Assembly (NCBI GenBank): GCA_036852015.1
Contig: JAANDG010000168.1
Location: 62,001 to 126,000 of the forward strand
Direction: 5' to 3'
DNA length: 64,000 bases
Source of the DNA: Pelodera strongyloides
Taxonomy: Eukaryota > Nematoda > Chromadorea > Rhabditida > Rhabditidae
The translations under genes were made by a program, and so were the position numbers. Numbering within the stretch: the first letter of the stretch is position 1; each line of letters begins with the position of its first letter. The notes under the pieces were generated by a model, which worked only from the letters and a program-made list of their open reading frames with translations, did not search any database and was not told the origin of the DNA. This document shows positions 23,601-34,748 of the stretch, piece by piece.

Positions 23601-26600
23601 CCTTATGGTTTTCAACAAAGTCGAGATCTTTCAATGTTGGATGGGCTTTCGCCCGCTCCGCCTTACTCGCTAGTCGTTTGTACGTGGAACCCTAAATTCA
23701 AACGATAACCAATACATATTTTGCCGTTCTGTACAGCAATTGGCTAATGTATTTTACCAAATGCACCGCACAAAAATAGAATAATGCGAGGTTTTGCCAC
23801 AAAATCCCCTTCTAGCCAAAATATTTCTAAACTTTATTTATGCAAATTTACATAAATATTCCGCATGCATAGAAAATAAGTGAGGGAAATTACAAGAAAA
23901 ATTGATGTAATAATAAAAAAAGGATGTAACATACTCATACTTCACTAGTGCCTAAATCAGCTTGGGTTTATAATGACGTTGAAAAAATAAACAAAAAAAG
24001 GAAAGCACAAACCTTGAGATCATACTTTTCATGCATAGTGATCGCCTGCGGCAACAAGTTATTCATAACCAATAGACGAATATTCTTTCCTAGACTCTAA
24101 AATAAATAAAATAAAATAAAAACACTCTATTCAAAATTTCAAAAGCAGCAATAATCAATATTGAAAGTTCTAAATGCTACTTACTACTTAGACCACGATA
24201 AGTTGAAGACAAGAAAGTTTTTCTAGTGATAAGTGATAATGCTTATTCGATGGTCTTTTCCAATTAGATATAAATTCAATAAACCAAAAAAAATCTTACT
24301 TGATAGCAAAACAATCCAAAAAATTTCGGCAGCAGTGTGCGTGGATTCTGGTTTATATTCTAAAAATTAACAACATGTTTAATCTAATTATATAATACAA
24401 TGAAAAGGACTACAACTTTAAAACGGAGACGTAATATTGGTTTGGGTTGTTTTAGGAACAAAAATAATCCGACGAGTATACGTTTTCGCCAAATAATAGT
24501 TCCAATGAACGAATGTTCTCTAAGACAACGAGACTGAGACAACGAGACTGACAATGACAAACACATGCCATTATTCAACACTAAAGAGGTCACAAAACAC
24601 CCACCATATAATAACCGGGCAAGAGTTTTTGCAAGAATTCCGCCTCCTTGTGTTGAACTGTTTTAATGATAAAATTGTCATCGTGCGAAACGTAGAAGAT
24701 GGACCCACTCGCTCCCGCATTCGACAATTCTTTTAGGGGATCAGTGCAGATGGAACGCTGCAATCAGAAAGTGAAGAAAAATAGAAATAAGCATTAACGC
24801 TATCCTATTCAACAAGTCATGGAGATAGCCTGTTTAATTTAGTGACAAGAAGAGTTAAACGTAACAACACGATATGTTTCACTCAATCATTAATAGGGAA
24901 AACATCCGGAGATTGTTGGTGCGTAATTTTGATCAGATTTCCGATTCTATTCAATTTCTTTTTCAATCTTCAATGTTAATAAGATATTCACGAAATATGT
25001 TTTACGTGTGATCTAGACTCCTCAGAAAACTACAGGTTAACAGAAACTGAAAATGATAAATATAAAATAAACGTACCAAGAAATCCGCCGGTTTAATATG
25101 AAACAATTCTCTGAAGTAGCGGAAGGCGATGGGTGCATAGGTCTTGAAACGGAAATCACCGTATGGGTGCGATGGAGTTGTTTGGGAACCAATACTGAAA
25201 ATAATTGTTTTAATCCGGAGACTTACCACACCCAACCACCTAATGGGGTTTCCAAGTATGCTGAAAATTTACCGTATCTTGGAACTAAACGAGAATAAAT
25301 TTTCGGTGAAGAAATACGGTAGTATTGATAAAATCACACCGAATTTTTGGGATACTTACAAACCCCATAAAGCGCAAAACAGTATCCAGCAATCTCAGTA
25401 AGTTTGTATATTTTCTTACAATTAGTGAAACATATCGTTGATGCATCCCTTTACAATGTTCCGGTCACGGCTGTTGAAGGATAACTGCATTCCCAGGCAT
25501 CATAAGCAAATGAGTATGATTAGGATTATGGGGTTTCCAAGTAGGCCGATTTTCCTTCCAAGTATCGAAAAATTTACCGTATATTGGCACTACACGATAA
25601 TAGCTACAGGCAGTTTTTACGACCGATCGCGACCATTTGTTCAACAAAAAAAAATAGCTTTGATGGCGGATTTTCTATAGTGCGGATGTGTCAAAATTAC
25701 GGTAGATTGGCACACTATTTTGCAATTGATACTTGGAAGGAAAATGCACGGTTTTTGGCATACTTGGAAACCCTATAAGAATTCAAGCTCAATTCGAGCT
25801 CACTTATGTTAGCATAAATACATAGCAATGCAGTTGTCCATCACATCATACGTTTCAACACCCGGCCGTTTTCTCGCTTTAGATGCTCGAAAGTCTACCG
25901 ACCACACCATACAGAAAAAATGCACAGTTAATTACTAAGCTAGCATCCAATCAATGTGAAAGGTCCAGAACCGCCTCATGGACTTAGTGTATAGAATACA
26001 GTTTTTCAACAAATTGGTTCAAGTTAACACACAGGAAAAATTCACATACCGTATTCCCAGACCGCAAAAAAAACCCAAAGAAAGTAAAACTTACGTGGGA
26101 AAAGCCACCGTCTCAATGACGTCGAAATCCTGCACTAGAAGATCTCTTTGTGGATACGAGGCTAATGATCCTATTGAATTTGCAATGCCCAGTTGAATTG
26201 CTGACATCAACGCATTGGTGGGCACCTTCTTGTACGACACCTGGACGCAACAAAAACTTGTTTTATATTTTTTTATACATGATCTAGTTTTACTATTCAC
26301 TGATAGTAACTCTTTTTAGTGTAGATAAATTTTGTAACTGGCAAACCACTCAACTGCCACGGTATACTAAATCGATCTCTCAGAATCAGACCATCAGACG
26401 TGATAAACCATATCTCACAAACATTTTCAATAAAACTTGTAACAAACAAATCAAATATCTCAATATCCAACCTCTCCCAGTTCGTCAATGCGTCTATGTC
26501 CCAGTTTCTGCTTCTCACCAGCAAGACGCTCCCGATGTTCGGCTTCTTGACGATCGAGGCCATCTGCATATTAAACGTGTACTTTCCTATTTAAATCTGA

Positions 26601-26829
26601 TTATGACGGTGGACGGGACAAATAAACTATTTTTTTACGCATCTGTACTGTCTAATTTAATACTAGTTCATAGAAGGGGCGCCATAACATTTGGCTAGCA
26701 GTCGTAGATTCATTCACCTCACCAAAAACACACACAAACAAACCTTGTTTGGCAAATTGTACGGCGGGGCCAGAAGGCCCACCGGCAGACGTCGAACACT
26801 CGCCCTCCAGTGCGAATGAGTGATGAGAA
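17668..26829 (-). CDS. ppk-1: Type I phosphatidylinositol 4-phosphate 5-kinase (5' end not located)
   Basis: Exons from N terminus, all minus strand: 26744-26829, 26472-26563, 26095-26240, 25077-25194, 24605-24757, 24300-24359, 24013-24096, 23602-23691, 23130-23219, 22712-22798, 22512-22583, 21927-22073, 21627-21683, 21312-21393, 18880-19052, 17668-17778 (stop TAG). All junctions are GT-AG and in phase. The family converts PI4P to PI(4,5)P2 at membranes. Visible are [28 protein letters not shown], the glycine loop GASGSIF with lysine in [28 protein letters not shown], the catalytic YDLKGSTYKR junction, [20 protein letters not shown], and the lysine-rich specificity loop [13 protein letters not shown] in its own 57-bp exon. 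The C-terminal tail is Ser/Arg/Pro-rich with a possible KPKEKK membrane-contact patch. At least one upstream exon with the start codon is missing from the model. Confidence 0.93.
17818..17950. mobile_element. MITE family D copy in PIP 5-kinase last intron
   Basis: TATAAAGCGGTATGGCACGT at the left and TTTCGAAACCACACATGTCA at the right; the right end is decayed. Confidence 0.75.
18405..18574. mobile_element. MITE family A copy in PIP 5-kinase last intron
   Basis: The left end TTAAAGCGAAATACTGGCCG and right end CGGCCGGTATTTCGCTTAA are inverted repeats flanked by TTAA on both sides. Confidence 0.92.
19100..19262. mobile_element. MITE family D copy in PIP 5-kinase intron
   Basis: Left TTAAAGCGACATAGCACGTG and right CACGTGACATAGCGCTTTAA. 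Both ends are well kept and flanked by TTAA. Confidence 0.88.
20284..20440. mobile_element. MITE family D copy in PIP 5-kinase intron
   Basis: Left TTAAAGCGGTATGGAACGGA; right GTTTCAAAACCACGTATCAC, with the outermost right bases lost. Confidence 0.78.
20887..21076. mobile_element. MITE family A copy in PIP 5-kinase intron
   Basis: Left TTAAAGCGAAATACCGGCAG and right CCGGCCGGAATTTCGCCTTAA, TTAA on both sides, AT-rich centre with GCATAAGCTGCATAAGAATG. Confidence 0.9.
23258..23426. mobile_element. Near-perfect palindromic MITE (family B) in PIP 5-kinase intron
   Basis: TTAAAGCGAAATGCCAGCTC at the left is mirrored by GAGCTGGCATTTCGCTTTAA at the right. The ~75-bp arms include TTTGCATATGATAAGCAAAT and meet at a small centre around TAGCCGTGGACGAT. 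The transcript would fold into one long hairpin. Confidence 0.95.
25243..25368. repeat. Small foldback, GGGGTTTCCAAGTA TIR, copy 1
   Basis: ATGGGGTTTCCAAGTATGCT at the left and GGATACTTACAAACCCCAT at the right are imperfect inverted repeats, with AAAATTTACCGTATC inside. It lies in an intron of the PIP 5-kinase gene. Confidence 0.72.
25528..25776. repeat. Small foldback, GGGGTTTCCAAGTA TIR, copy 2
   Basis: ATGGGGTTTCCAAGTAGGCC and GGCATACTTGGAAACCCTAT form the ends; inner CCTTCCAAGTATC pairs with GATACTTGGAAGG. Same family as the copy 160 bp away. Confidence 0.8.
25780..25883. mobile_element. MITE family A, right half only
   Basis: The right inverted repeat (CATACGTTTCAACACCCGGC then CGTTTTCTCGCTTTA) and adjoining AATTCGAGC sequence are present. 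The left half is absent; the foldback at 25528-25776 abuts it and may have replaced it. Confidence 0.65.
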
Positions 26830-27388
26830 CTAATAAACTAGTAGTCCAGTCGTCGAAAGTCAGACGCAGCCCAGAACAATACTCTATGAGAACACTTGTC
26901 GGACAGGAAAACGGCACCAAGTAGTTTCTGCAAATTGCCAGATTAAACAACTGCATATCTATCAAAAATGGTAATTTAAACAATACAGGACCGAGTCTCG
27001 GGCACGTCAACTTTCGAGGTAAATATGAATTAAGTGCAAAAACGCAGGACAAAATAATTTCGTCTCATTTCATTTCTCTCAATTTCTCAAAACAGATTCA
27101 CAGTTTATCCATCGAAACAATCATGAGTTTACTACATTTAGAAGGAATGCGGTTGTGCCCAGGAGGAAGTTGGAAAGATTTACGCAAAAGGATTCACAAC
27201 AACAAAACCAACGAAAACAACAGAGAAACGAAAGAGGAAAGAAGTGAAAAGTTTCGATGCAATTTTTTCACAAAAAAAATCGAATATTGCAGATATGGCA
27301 CGGTATTTAGACGTAATTCGGAGCATGACGTACACCAGATTGGTTCTTGGGACAAATTGCGTGCCGGTTTGGTGACTCACACTTTATC

Positions 27389-27559
27389 TTAAAGCGAACT
27401 GACGGCTCCTTTGGAAAATTTGCATATGATAAGCAAATCCTATGTATCCTATGCTAATTTTGCGCGATCGTCCACGGCAATCGCGCAAAATTAGCATAGG
27501 ATACATAGGATTTGCTTATCATATGCAAATTTTCCAAAGGAGCCGTCAGTTCGCTTTAA
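27389..27559. mobile_element. Near-perfect palindromic MITE (family B)
   Basis: TTAAAGCGAACTGACGGCTC mirrors GAGCCGTCAGTTCGCTTTAA, with arms of about 75 bp meeting at CGTCCACGGCAATCG. Confidence 0.95.
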
Positions 27560-29418
27560 ATTTTAATAATTAATAAATGACTAATGAAGGTGATTCATCC
27601 AGAAAAATAACCTGTATTTAATCCAAAATGTCTACAAGACCAAAATGTTCTAGTCTCATCCAAGCCTACACAACCTGTCAATTCACAATTCAAGAAAATA
27701 TCAGGCTAATAATTTGCAGTACTTTACTAGAAGCCCCGAAAAGTCAAATAACATAAAGGGATAGTACATGGATATAAAATAGTCATAAAAATGTAAAAAA
27801 AAGTTATGACCAAATAAAGCATTATTGCACATCTAGTAACATCAAAAAGATAAATAGGGGTATGGGGAAGACGGAACTATGGTTTGCATTTGTAATGCCT
27901 AATCCCTTCAAGGTTCAGCATTTTCAAATATTCACAGGAAAGTTGTACACGAAGGAATATATTTTTTTTCAGACCTTACCTTATAAGGTCAATAACAAGT
28001 TAGGTACATGGCACATTACATAAACTATTACGCAAAATATTGGCCCCAGACATAATAAACTAAAGCGAAACCTGATTCCATCAAGCCTGCAAGTAGCATC
28101 AACACACAAAAGGGCAAACGGCTTATGCTCACCTTTTTTTGTGCAGTTTTATCAATCAATTCACACAGCCAGACTCAGACGGGGAAATTTTTTAGAGGAA
28201 AAGCGAGCGCTAGACATGATACAAGGCTGAAAGATATAAATAAAGTATTGCACGAACCAAAACGGGTCATCCCAAACTCTTTGGAAGAAAATATCGGAAA
28301 TTTAGTGTTGACGTGGCGTTCTTGGCTGAAAATAGGTCCTAATCAATCTAATCAAGTTAGTAGACCTCTTCCGCTCTAATATAGATAGTTCTTCGAATCG
28401 ACATAAACCAGCGAATGAAACTCGTAACATTTGTGATTCCTAGAAAACCACTTTGTTTTATAGATTGAAGAAAAGTATGAAAAATAAGTCATCAATGCAA
28501 ATATATTCAACTGTAGTGAAATTCCTCATTCGTAGATCATCAAACACACAGTGTGCAGTGTGTGACAGTAACTTCAGGCGTAATTTGGTCCGCGGTTTAC
28601 GGTACTTCATGCAAATTTTCCCTGGCCTAATTCTAAGACTGTTGTTTTTAGGTGCGCAAGCTTTTTTTATATATGATCACACCTTGTTAATTTAAAGGAA
28701 GGCAGTCACTTCAAAATCAACTTTTTTATTCGATTTTTATTAGATGCAAGCAGATTTATAAAACAATATGCAGCCCATAAAAATCCACATAAAATGGAAC
28801 TCAGGGAGAGAAATCAATGGAATGAGTTTTGATAAATGACCGACGCCGGTGCATATATGCAATTGCCAGGGGTACTTGGAGAGTGAACAGCCTGCAGTGT
28901 TACACCTGGCGCGTGGTTTATCACTGCAGGGTATTTATTATGAAACTCTATACGGGCAATTATAAACTACGGTATATAAGTAAAAGTCATAAACAGGGAT
29001 TTCTCTCCCTGAGTTCGTTTTGCCGTACTTTGGCGCTGGAATCGTCGTTTTCTTCACATACTTGAACAATTAATGAAAAGCGAATAAAAAATACGAATTT
29101 GTAGTGACTGCGATCCTTTAACGGACTTTTGATAAATGACCAAGCTAAAACTTGTTGTGATTATACTTTAGGAACCATACTCGTGAAATATAAATAATAT
29201 TTATAATTATAATGTAACCGAATGAAAAAAAATATGACACGAAATCAGTACGAAGTTCCCCGTCATCAGAAATTATCTATGAATATAAAAATGTGACGTG
29301 AGCAGAAATATTCTTTCGATTTATCGAGAAAAGCACGACTGTATGATTATACGGTTTATGTTTTGCTTTTTTTTTCGATATTGATGGGAAGCCGAGAAAA
29401 AAATTACGTCTGATGAGA

Positions 29419-29570
29419 GAGTGGGGAGAACGAGAGAGAAAGAGAGAAGGTAAAAAGAGAGAGAAAGGAGAGACAGAAACTTAGAACGAGAGAGAAGGAG
29501 AGTGGGGAGAACGAGAGAGAAAGAGAGAAGGTAAAAAGAGAGAGAAAGGAGAGACAGAGACTTAGAAAGA
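29419..29570. repeat. GA-rich 81-bp tandem duplication
   Basis: Two consecutive ~81-bp units start GAGTGGGGAGAACGAGAGAG at 29419 and 29500 and are nearly identical. Confidence 0.85.
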
Positions 29571-29709
29571 AAAACGATTTTCAAAGGATTACTGAACAAA
29601 TATTGTTCTTACTCTGTTTTTTTTTTTTAATAATCTGCTTTTTCCACCTTACAAGAATATGTTTGTAGTTTCGAGATGCGACAGTGGGTATAAAGTACAA
29701 ACTACAACT

Positions 29710-30095
29710 TACACATGCTCACGCACACTCACGTACACACACATGCACACATGCGCGCACACATACACGCACATCGATAAGCCGTAAGCAACTACAAGAA
29801 GCATCGAATTCGGAAGTTTCACTCAGTAGCAGAGAGAACAAAGTTGGCGGAGGATGCGGTCTTGTTCCCGGGCCAGTTGGCCGGCCAGTCACTGGAGCGC
29901 CCGTCCACACAGAAGATGGGAGCATAGAGAAGAGAGCAGCTACACACGGTCAATAACCAAACTGCGCATGGCTGACGACGGGCCGCTCCAGACTAGTACA
30001 CACAACTACATACATACTAACACACACACACACACGCACACACACACGCATATGCACACACACGCATATTCACGCACACACACACGGACGTACAC
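29710..30095. repeat. CA-rich microsatellite tracts flanking a GC-rich patch
   Basis: Irregular (CA)n/(CGCA)n tracts lie at about 29710-29775 and 30018-30095. The 29830-29970 patch between them is GC-rich and non-repetitive; its role is unknown. Confidence 0.8.
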
Positions 30096-30379
30096 TTACA
30101 CACGAAGGAATTTCTCCTCATCAGAGGAATTTCGAGTGAATCACGAACTACACCACTAGAACACGAAAAAAAGGAATAATCAGACTACATACTAGAAACT
30201 AATACTACATATTAAATCATATAGTTACTATTAGTCTATTCTCAACGCCCAATACAAACTATAATTTTGGGGAAAATGTTTTTGAATAACAAGGAAACAA
30301 TGCAGATCAACCAAAAGGCATCGTTAGATAGAAATGTAAACTAAACCGATAAATAATAAAGCAAATATCACTAGACTCT

Positions 30380-30620
30380 GGTGGTGCGCCGCGAAACTCT
30401 GGCGCAAAGATTTCGACTGTACTAAGCGCAAATGTACGAAAATGCGAAAATTGATGCAGAACCAGATAAAAGGTGCGCGGCGCTTTCGCCAGGTGTACGC
30501 GAACGGAAGCTCAGTTCACTCGCGCGAACCTGGCGATAATCTGGACGATGTGCCGGCGAGATGTAGGCGGACCTATTTGTTTTTCGCACCATCAGCGTTT
30601 CGCGTTGTATTCGAGTCCTA
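30380..30620. repeat. GC-rich dispersed repeat (copy 2)
   Basis: Shares the >30-bp run starting TGTACGAAAATGCGAAAATT and the flanking GCGCGGCG blocks with 3245-3610, same orientation. Confidence 0.65.
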
Positions 30621-30707
30621 ACGTTATATTGTGACACTACGCATAAAAAAACCTAGCTACTTTCAAAATTATTTTTTTTATCGTCAATTACGGGTTATTA
30701 AAGCGAA

Positions 30708-30870
30708 ATACCGGCAGATTTTTGAAACGTATTGCGCACACCTGCTTTCTTATGCAGCATGTTACAAATGAGCAAAAACTCGAATAAAAAATAAGACCCC
30801 AGTTTGCATAAATGCATAGGAATGCAAGTATTTGAGATGTGTTTCAAAAACCGCCGGTATTTCGCTTTAA
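30708..30870. mobile_element. MITE family A copy
   Basis: Left TTAAAGCGAAATACCGGCAG; right AAAAACCGCCGGTATTTCGC then TTTAA, TTAA on both sides. Confidence 0.92.
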
Positions 30871-31846
30871 ACAATACAAGATTATGCTGTCAATGCCCAT
30901 AGCCTGCTAGTTCCAATAAGCCTTTGTTGCAAGAAAAAAGGAAGCCATATCATATGGGACATAAGTGGGGTTCAACTCCTCACTCAGTCGGTTAACCTTC
31001 CTCAACTCAAAACTGCGAGGTAATATTTTGTTAAATAAAAAAAACGAAAATTATAAAAATGAAACATGACCGCGTCTAGGTCTAGTCATTTTACTTGTAG
31101 CAATTATTTATTATAAAAAATCGAGAACAAGGAGAAAAAGTAGGATGCTCAACTCTTTACTAACTCAAAAGCGCTGGGTCTAGGCGAGGGTGCGTGCGCG
31201 TCATAGGCCAAAGGGCCCAGTCATGGGAAGAGAGAGATTTCAGAGCAGAAGCCCAACGATGGCCCACCAACACACAATAGAATAGAGACCCAGGCCCCCA
31301 GGCAGGCCCAGGTGAGCCCCCAATCCTGGCCAAGGAAAAGGCACTACGAAACTCAAATAAGCGTCCCCAACAATTGTGAATACGCGCACGCAAGCTCATA
31401 AGAACTAATTTATGCGCAAAGCTCGTTGTTCGATTTCCACCGGAGCTTCATTTTTCTTTAGGGATAAAGAGTAAGAGAGCAGAAACTTGTATAAATAAAT
31501 AATACAGCAAAGAAAAATAGGAATCATGCAATAACTATTTGCCACACATATCTCCAACGTCCTACTTAAATGCTACATTTCGAAATAAAAATATCCCATG
31601 AAACAAGATTTCATTTAAGTTATCGACACGAACCTCCACACAAAAACTGAAAATTTTTCTCAAAAACGTGTCAAACCCTTTATTTACAGCGAAAGAAACA
31701 AATAACAAATAATAAATTATTTTATTATTGTAAGTATCAGGGAAATAAACTACGTTCGTATAATACCGTTTTACGCGGCATGTACTATTTTTAGGAACAC
31801 ACAATTACCACGTTTCCATCCACCAATTTGACAAGGTCAATTTTTT

Positions 31847-32011
31847 TTAAGTGAAATGCTAGCCCCTTTGGAAAATTTGCATATGATAAGCAAATCCTAT
31901 GTATGCTAATTTTGTACGATCGTCCACGGCAAACGTACAAAATTAGCATAGGACACATAGGATTTGCTTATCATATGCAACTTTTCCAAAGAGGCTAGCA
32001 TTTCGCTTTAA
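31847..32011. mobile_element. Near-perfect palindromic MITE (family B)
   Basis: TTAAGTGAAATGCTAGCCCC mirrors AGGCTAGCATTTCGCTTTAA; arms include TGCATATGATAAGCAAATCC and meet at TCGTCCACGGCAAACG. Confidence 0.94.
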
Positions 32012-32580
32012 GGCTAGCATGCATGTCCTGTCCTTGCATACACTAGTCGTCATAGGCTCATAGGAAACAGAGGAACCAATGGGTGACGGTTCTCGATCAG
32101 GGGCCAAACCATTTGGTGACCACCTGGCGACCAGGCAACATTGTTGTCACCAAGTATCTCGAAACCCTCATCAACTGGTGACCACATGGTCCCCACATAG
32201 TCAGCCACCGGTCACCAGTGTTTTTTCGTCGAAGACCATTTGGTTACCAGATTCAGACGGTTTTTCTGTGGTTTCGGCAATTATTTTCCTGTGTAGATAA
32301 TGTTGCCAGTGGAGGACAAATCGATGTGGTAGATTGTTGTTTGTAGTTTGTATTTACAAGGCACCTTTCAGATGTGAATACCACGGGGTCTGTTCCAAAG
32401 ATAGTATTCCGTTTCTTGTGGTACAGTTCGATTGCGAATTTGTACTGTACATGGTGCAAATGGATGACAGGCATTGGTACCTATTCCGCATTCCCTTTTT
32501 GGGCGGAAATTTGAAATCCCATCGGTTCCCCCGACGCACCACTGATTGTTTTTTAGTTCAAAGCGCTAAACAATGTGTTT

Positions 32581-33473
32581 ATTTTTCACCTTACCTCAAA
32601 ACACGTGGAAACATCAAGTCAAGGTGTTTTGCAGCTCAAAACAGCGTGGCAAAAATTTCATCATCAATCACGGTGTTTTGTACCTCAAAACAGCGTGGCA
32701 ATACGTTCATCATCAAATCACGGTGTTTTGTATCGCAAAACAGCGTGGCAAGAAGTTCAACATCAAAGCAAGGTGTTCTGTACCTCAAAACAGCGTGGCA
32801 ATAATTTCAAGCAAGGTGTTTGTACCTCAAAACAATGTGGCAAGGATTTAATCATCAAAGCAAGGTGTTTTGTACCTCAAAACAGCGTGGCAAAAGGTGT
32901 TTTGTACCTCAAAACACTGTGTCAAGAATTTAGTAATCAAAGCAAGGTGTTTAACAGCGTGGTAAGAATTTCTCCATCAAAGCAAGGTGTTTTGTACAAA
33001 ACAGCGTGGCAAGAATTTCATCATCAAAGCAAGGTGTTTTGTACCTCAAAACAGCTGGCAAAAGGTGTCTTGCACCTCAAAACAGCGTGGCAAAAGATGT
33101 TTTGTACCTCAAAAAAGCGTGGGAAAAGGTGTTTTGTACCTCAAAACACTGCGGAAGCATTTCATCATATCAAATCAACGTGTTATGTACCTCAAACGGC
33201 GTGGCAAGATTTTCATCATCACAGCAAGGTGTGTTGTACCTCAAAACAGCGTAGCAGAAGGTGTTTTGTACCTCAAAACACTGTGGCAAGAATTTCGTCA
33301 TCAAAGCACAGTGTGTTGTACCTCAAAACAGCGTGGCAAAAATTTCTCCATCAAACCAAGGTGTTTTGTACCTCAAAACAGTGTGGCAAGAAGTTCACCA
33401 TCAAATCGAGGTGTTTTTGTACATCAAAACAGCGTGGCAAAAGGTGTTTTGTACCTCAAAACACTGTGGCATT
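32581..33473. repeat. Hairpin-bearing minisatellite, ~21 units of 33-52 bp
   Basis: The core GGTGTTTTGTACCTCAAAAC is followed by AGCGTGGCAA and, in most units, AATTTCATCATCAAAGCAA. Each core contains an inverted repeat GTTTTG-TACCT-CAAAAC. Units vary in length because the TTTCATCATCAAAG segment is missing in some. The array stays open in several frames (up to ~315 codons) because the unit has few stops. There is no codon or splice evidence for a protein. Confidence 0.93.
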
Positions 33474-33619
33474 ATCTGTATTGGACCCACCCACAGGATG
33501 TTCGGTTGCATCAAAGTTTTGAGTTTAGACAAGGAAACTCCACTACAACCTTTCATTCATTTCATAAGGCGGTAGATGACCCATGCTCAATGACAGCACC
33601 CACATATGGTACTTCTAGC

Positions 33620-34180
33620 CGGTAAAATTGAAGAATACTACCCCGCTGAGGAATACTACCCAAATTTGAAATATACTACCCCAAGTGTATGGGGGTAGCA
33701 TTTTGTAACATGCAAAGTACTACCCCACCATTGAAGAATACTACCCCTTTTGACATTTTATCACCCCAGTCAAGGGGGGTAGTAAATTGTAAGAAAGGGG
33801 TAGTGTTCTTCAATGATGGGGTAGTGTTTTTCTATAGAGGGGTAATGTTCTTCAATGGTGGGGTATGATCATCAAACCCTAGGTATTCTTGAATTACGTA
33901 CCCCCTACATGTGAAAATACTACACCCTTCTTACGAAATATTACCCCCACCCATTGGCTTTTACTACCCCGTGGGAAAAATTACAAAATACTACCCCCAC
34001 CACTTGAATATGACTACCCCACCATTGAATATGACCACCCCACTAGAAAGGGGTAGTATTTTGTAAAGACATGGGGGTAGTATTTTGTAAAATGGGGGTA
34101 TTATTTTGCATGGGATATTTTTCAAAAAGGGGTAGTGTTCTTCAATCCAGGGGGTAGTGTTCTTCAATTCTACCCTTCTA
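33620..34180. mobile_element. Foldback element built of ACTACCCC/GGGGTAGT motifs
   Basis: The ends are inverted repeats (AATTGAAGAATACTACCCC at the left, GGGGTAGTGTTCTTCAATT at the right). The interior is packed with ACTACCCC in one orientation and GGGGTAGT in the other, in alternating blocks. It could form several alternative hairpins and G-rich structures. No protein is encoded. Confidence 0.85.
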
Positions 34181-34748
34181 GCCTCCCCATTTTACACAAC
34201 CCGGTACACTTTATTTTTTTTAGCCTCCCCATTCATGGGTATACTCTATATACCGCCGGGAGCAAACTCCCGGCCAATTCAAGATCTGGGATACCCCACC
34301 CAAGGATACGAATGACATTTAGGAAACACAGAGTCCTCTTGACGCGTCTACTAGCACCGCCTGAGCCATCCGCTCTTTATATACTCACTCCCTTGGCGGT
34401 CCGCCAAAGGGGCGGGGTCGACCGGTCATTGGCGCTAGGCCGGTGTTTTCGCGCCCAAGAGAAAACTCAAAAAACTCAAATCGTCCAAGTACTTGCTTGT
34501 TTATTGTTGCTTTGTTATCCTCTTTATTGAAATATTTTGTTCGTATAACGTTCTATTCATAGTGATCCTGCTGTAGTACTCTTGTGCTTTCCTCCCTAAC
34601 CTTGCATTTTGGTTCGAACGTTTAATTTCGAAATGTGTGTAAATCCTTTTTTTAAGTTTGGTTTCTGTCTCGCCGAATTATCGGAATGTATGCACCTTTT
34701 GTACTTTGTTGTTACTCTTGAGCAAACGTTGCAACTTTCAGTTTCAAC

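Larger units (their letters stand above)
27560..34748. other. 7-kb stretch with no recognised gene
   Basis: No supportable exon chain was found. It may hold the missing 5' exons of the minus-strand PIP 5-kinase gene. Contents listed separately are GA-rich duplicated repeats (29419-29570), CA-rich tracts (29710-29775, 30018-30095), a GC-rich dispersed repeat (30380-30620), MITEs (30708-30870, 31847-32011), a minisatellite (32581-33473) and an ACTACCCC-rich foldback (33620-34180). A GC-rich patch at 29830-29960 between the CA tracts resembles coding sequence in more than one frame but lacks a consistent splice context. Confidence 0.55.

Noticed and set aside
29719..29960. GC-rich open patch between CA repeats as a coding exon
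   Set aside because: Frames on both strands are equally open and no compatible donor or acceptor pair leads to neighbouring exons. Possible missing 5' exon of the PIP 5-kinase gene but unproven.
32581..33473. CRISPR-like array
   Set aside because: Repeats are diverged, units vary in length, there are no unique spacers, and the genome is eukaryotic. It is a minisatellite.
32575..33625. Long overlapping reading frames (up to 315 codons) over the minisatellite
   Set aside because: All plus frames stay open because the repeat unit lacks stops. The translations are repeats of the same unit in different registers, with no domain or splice context.
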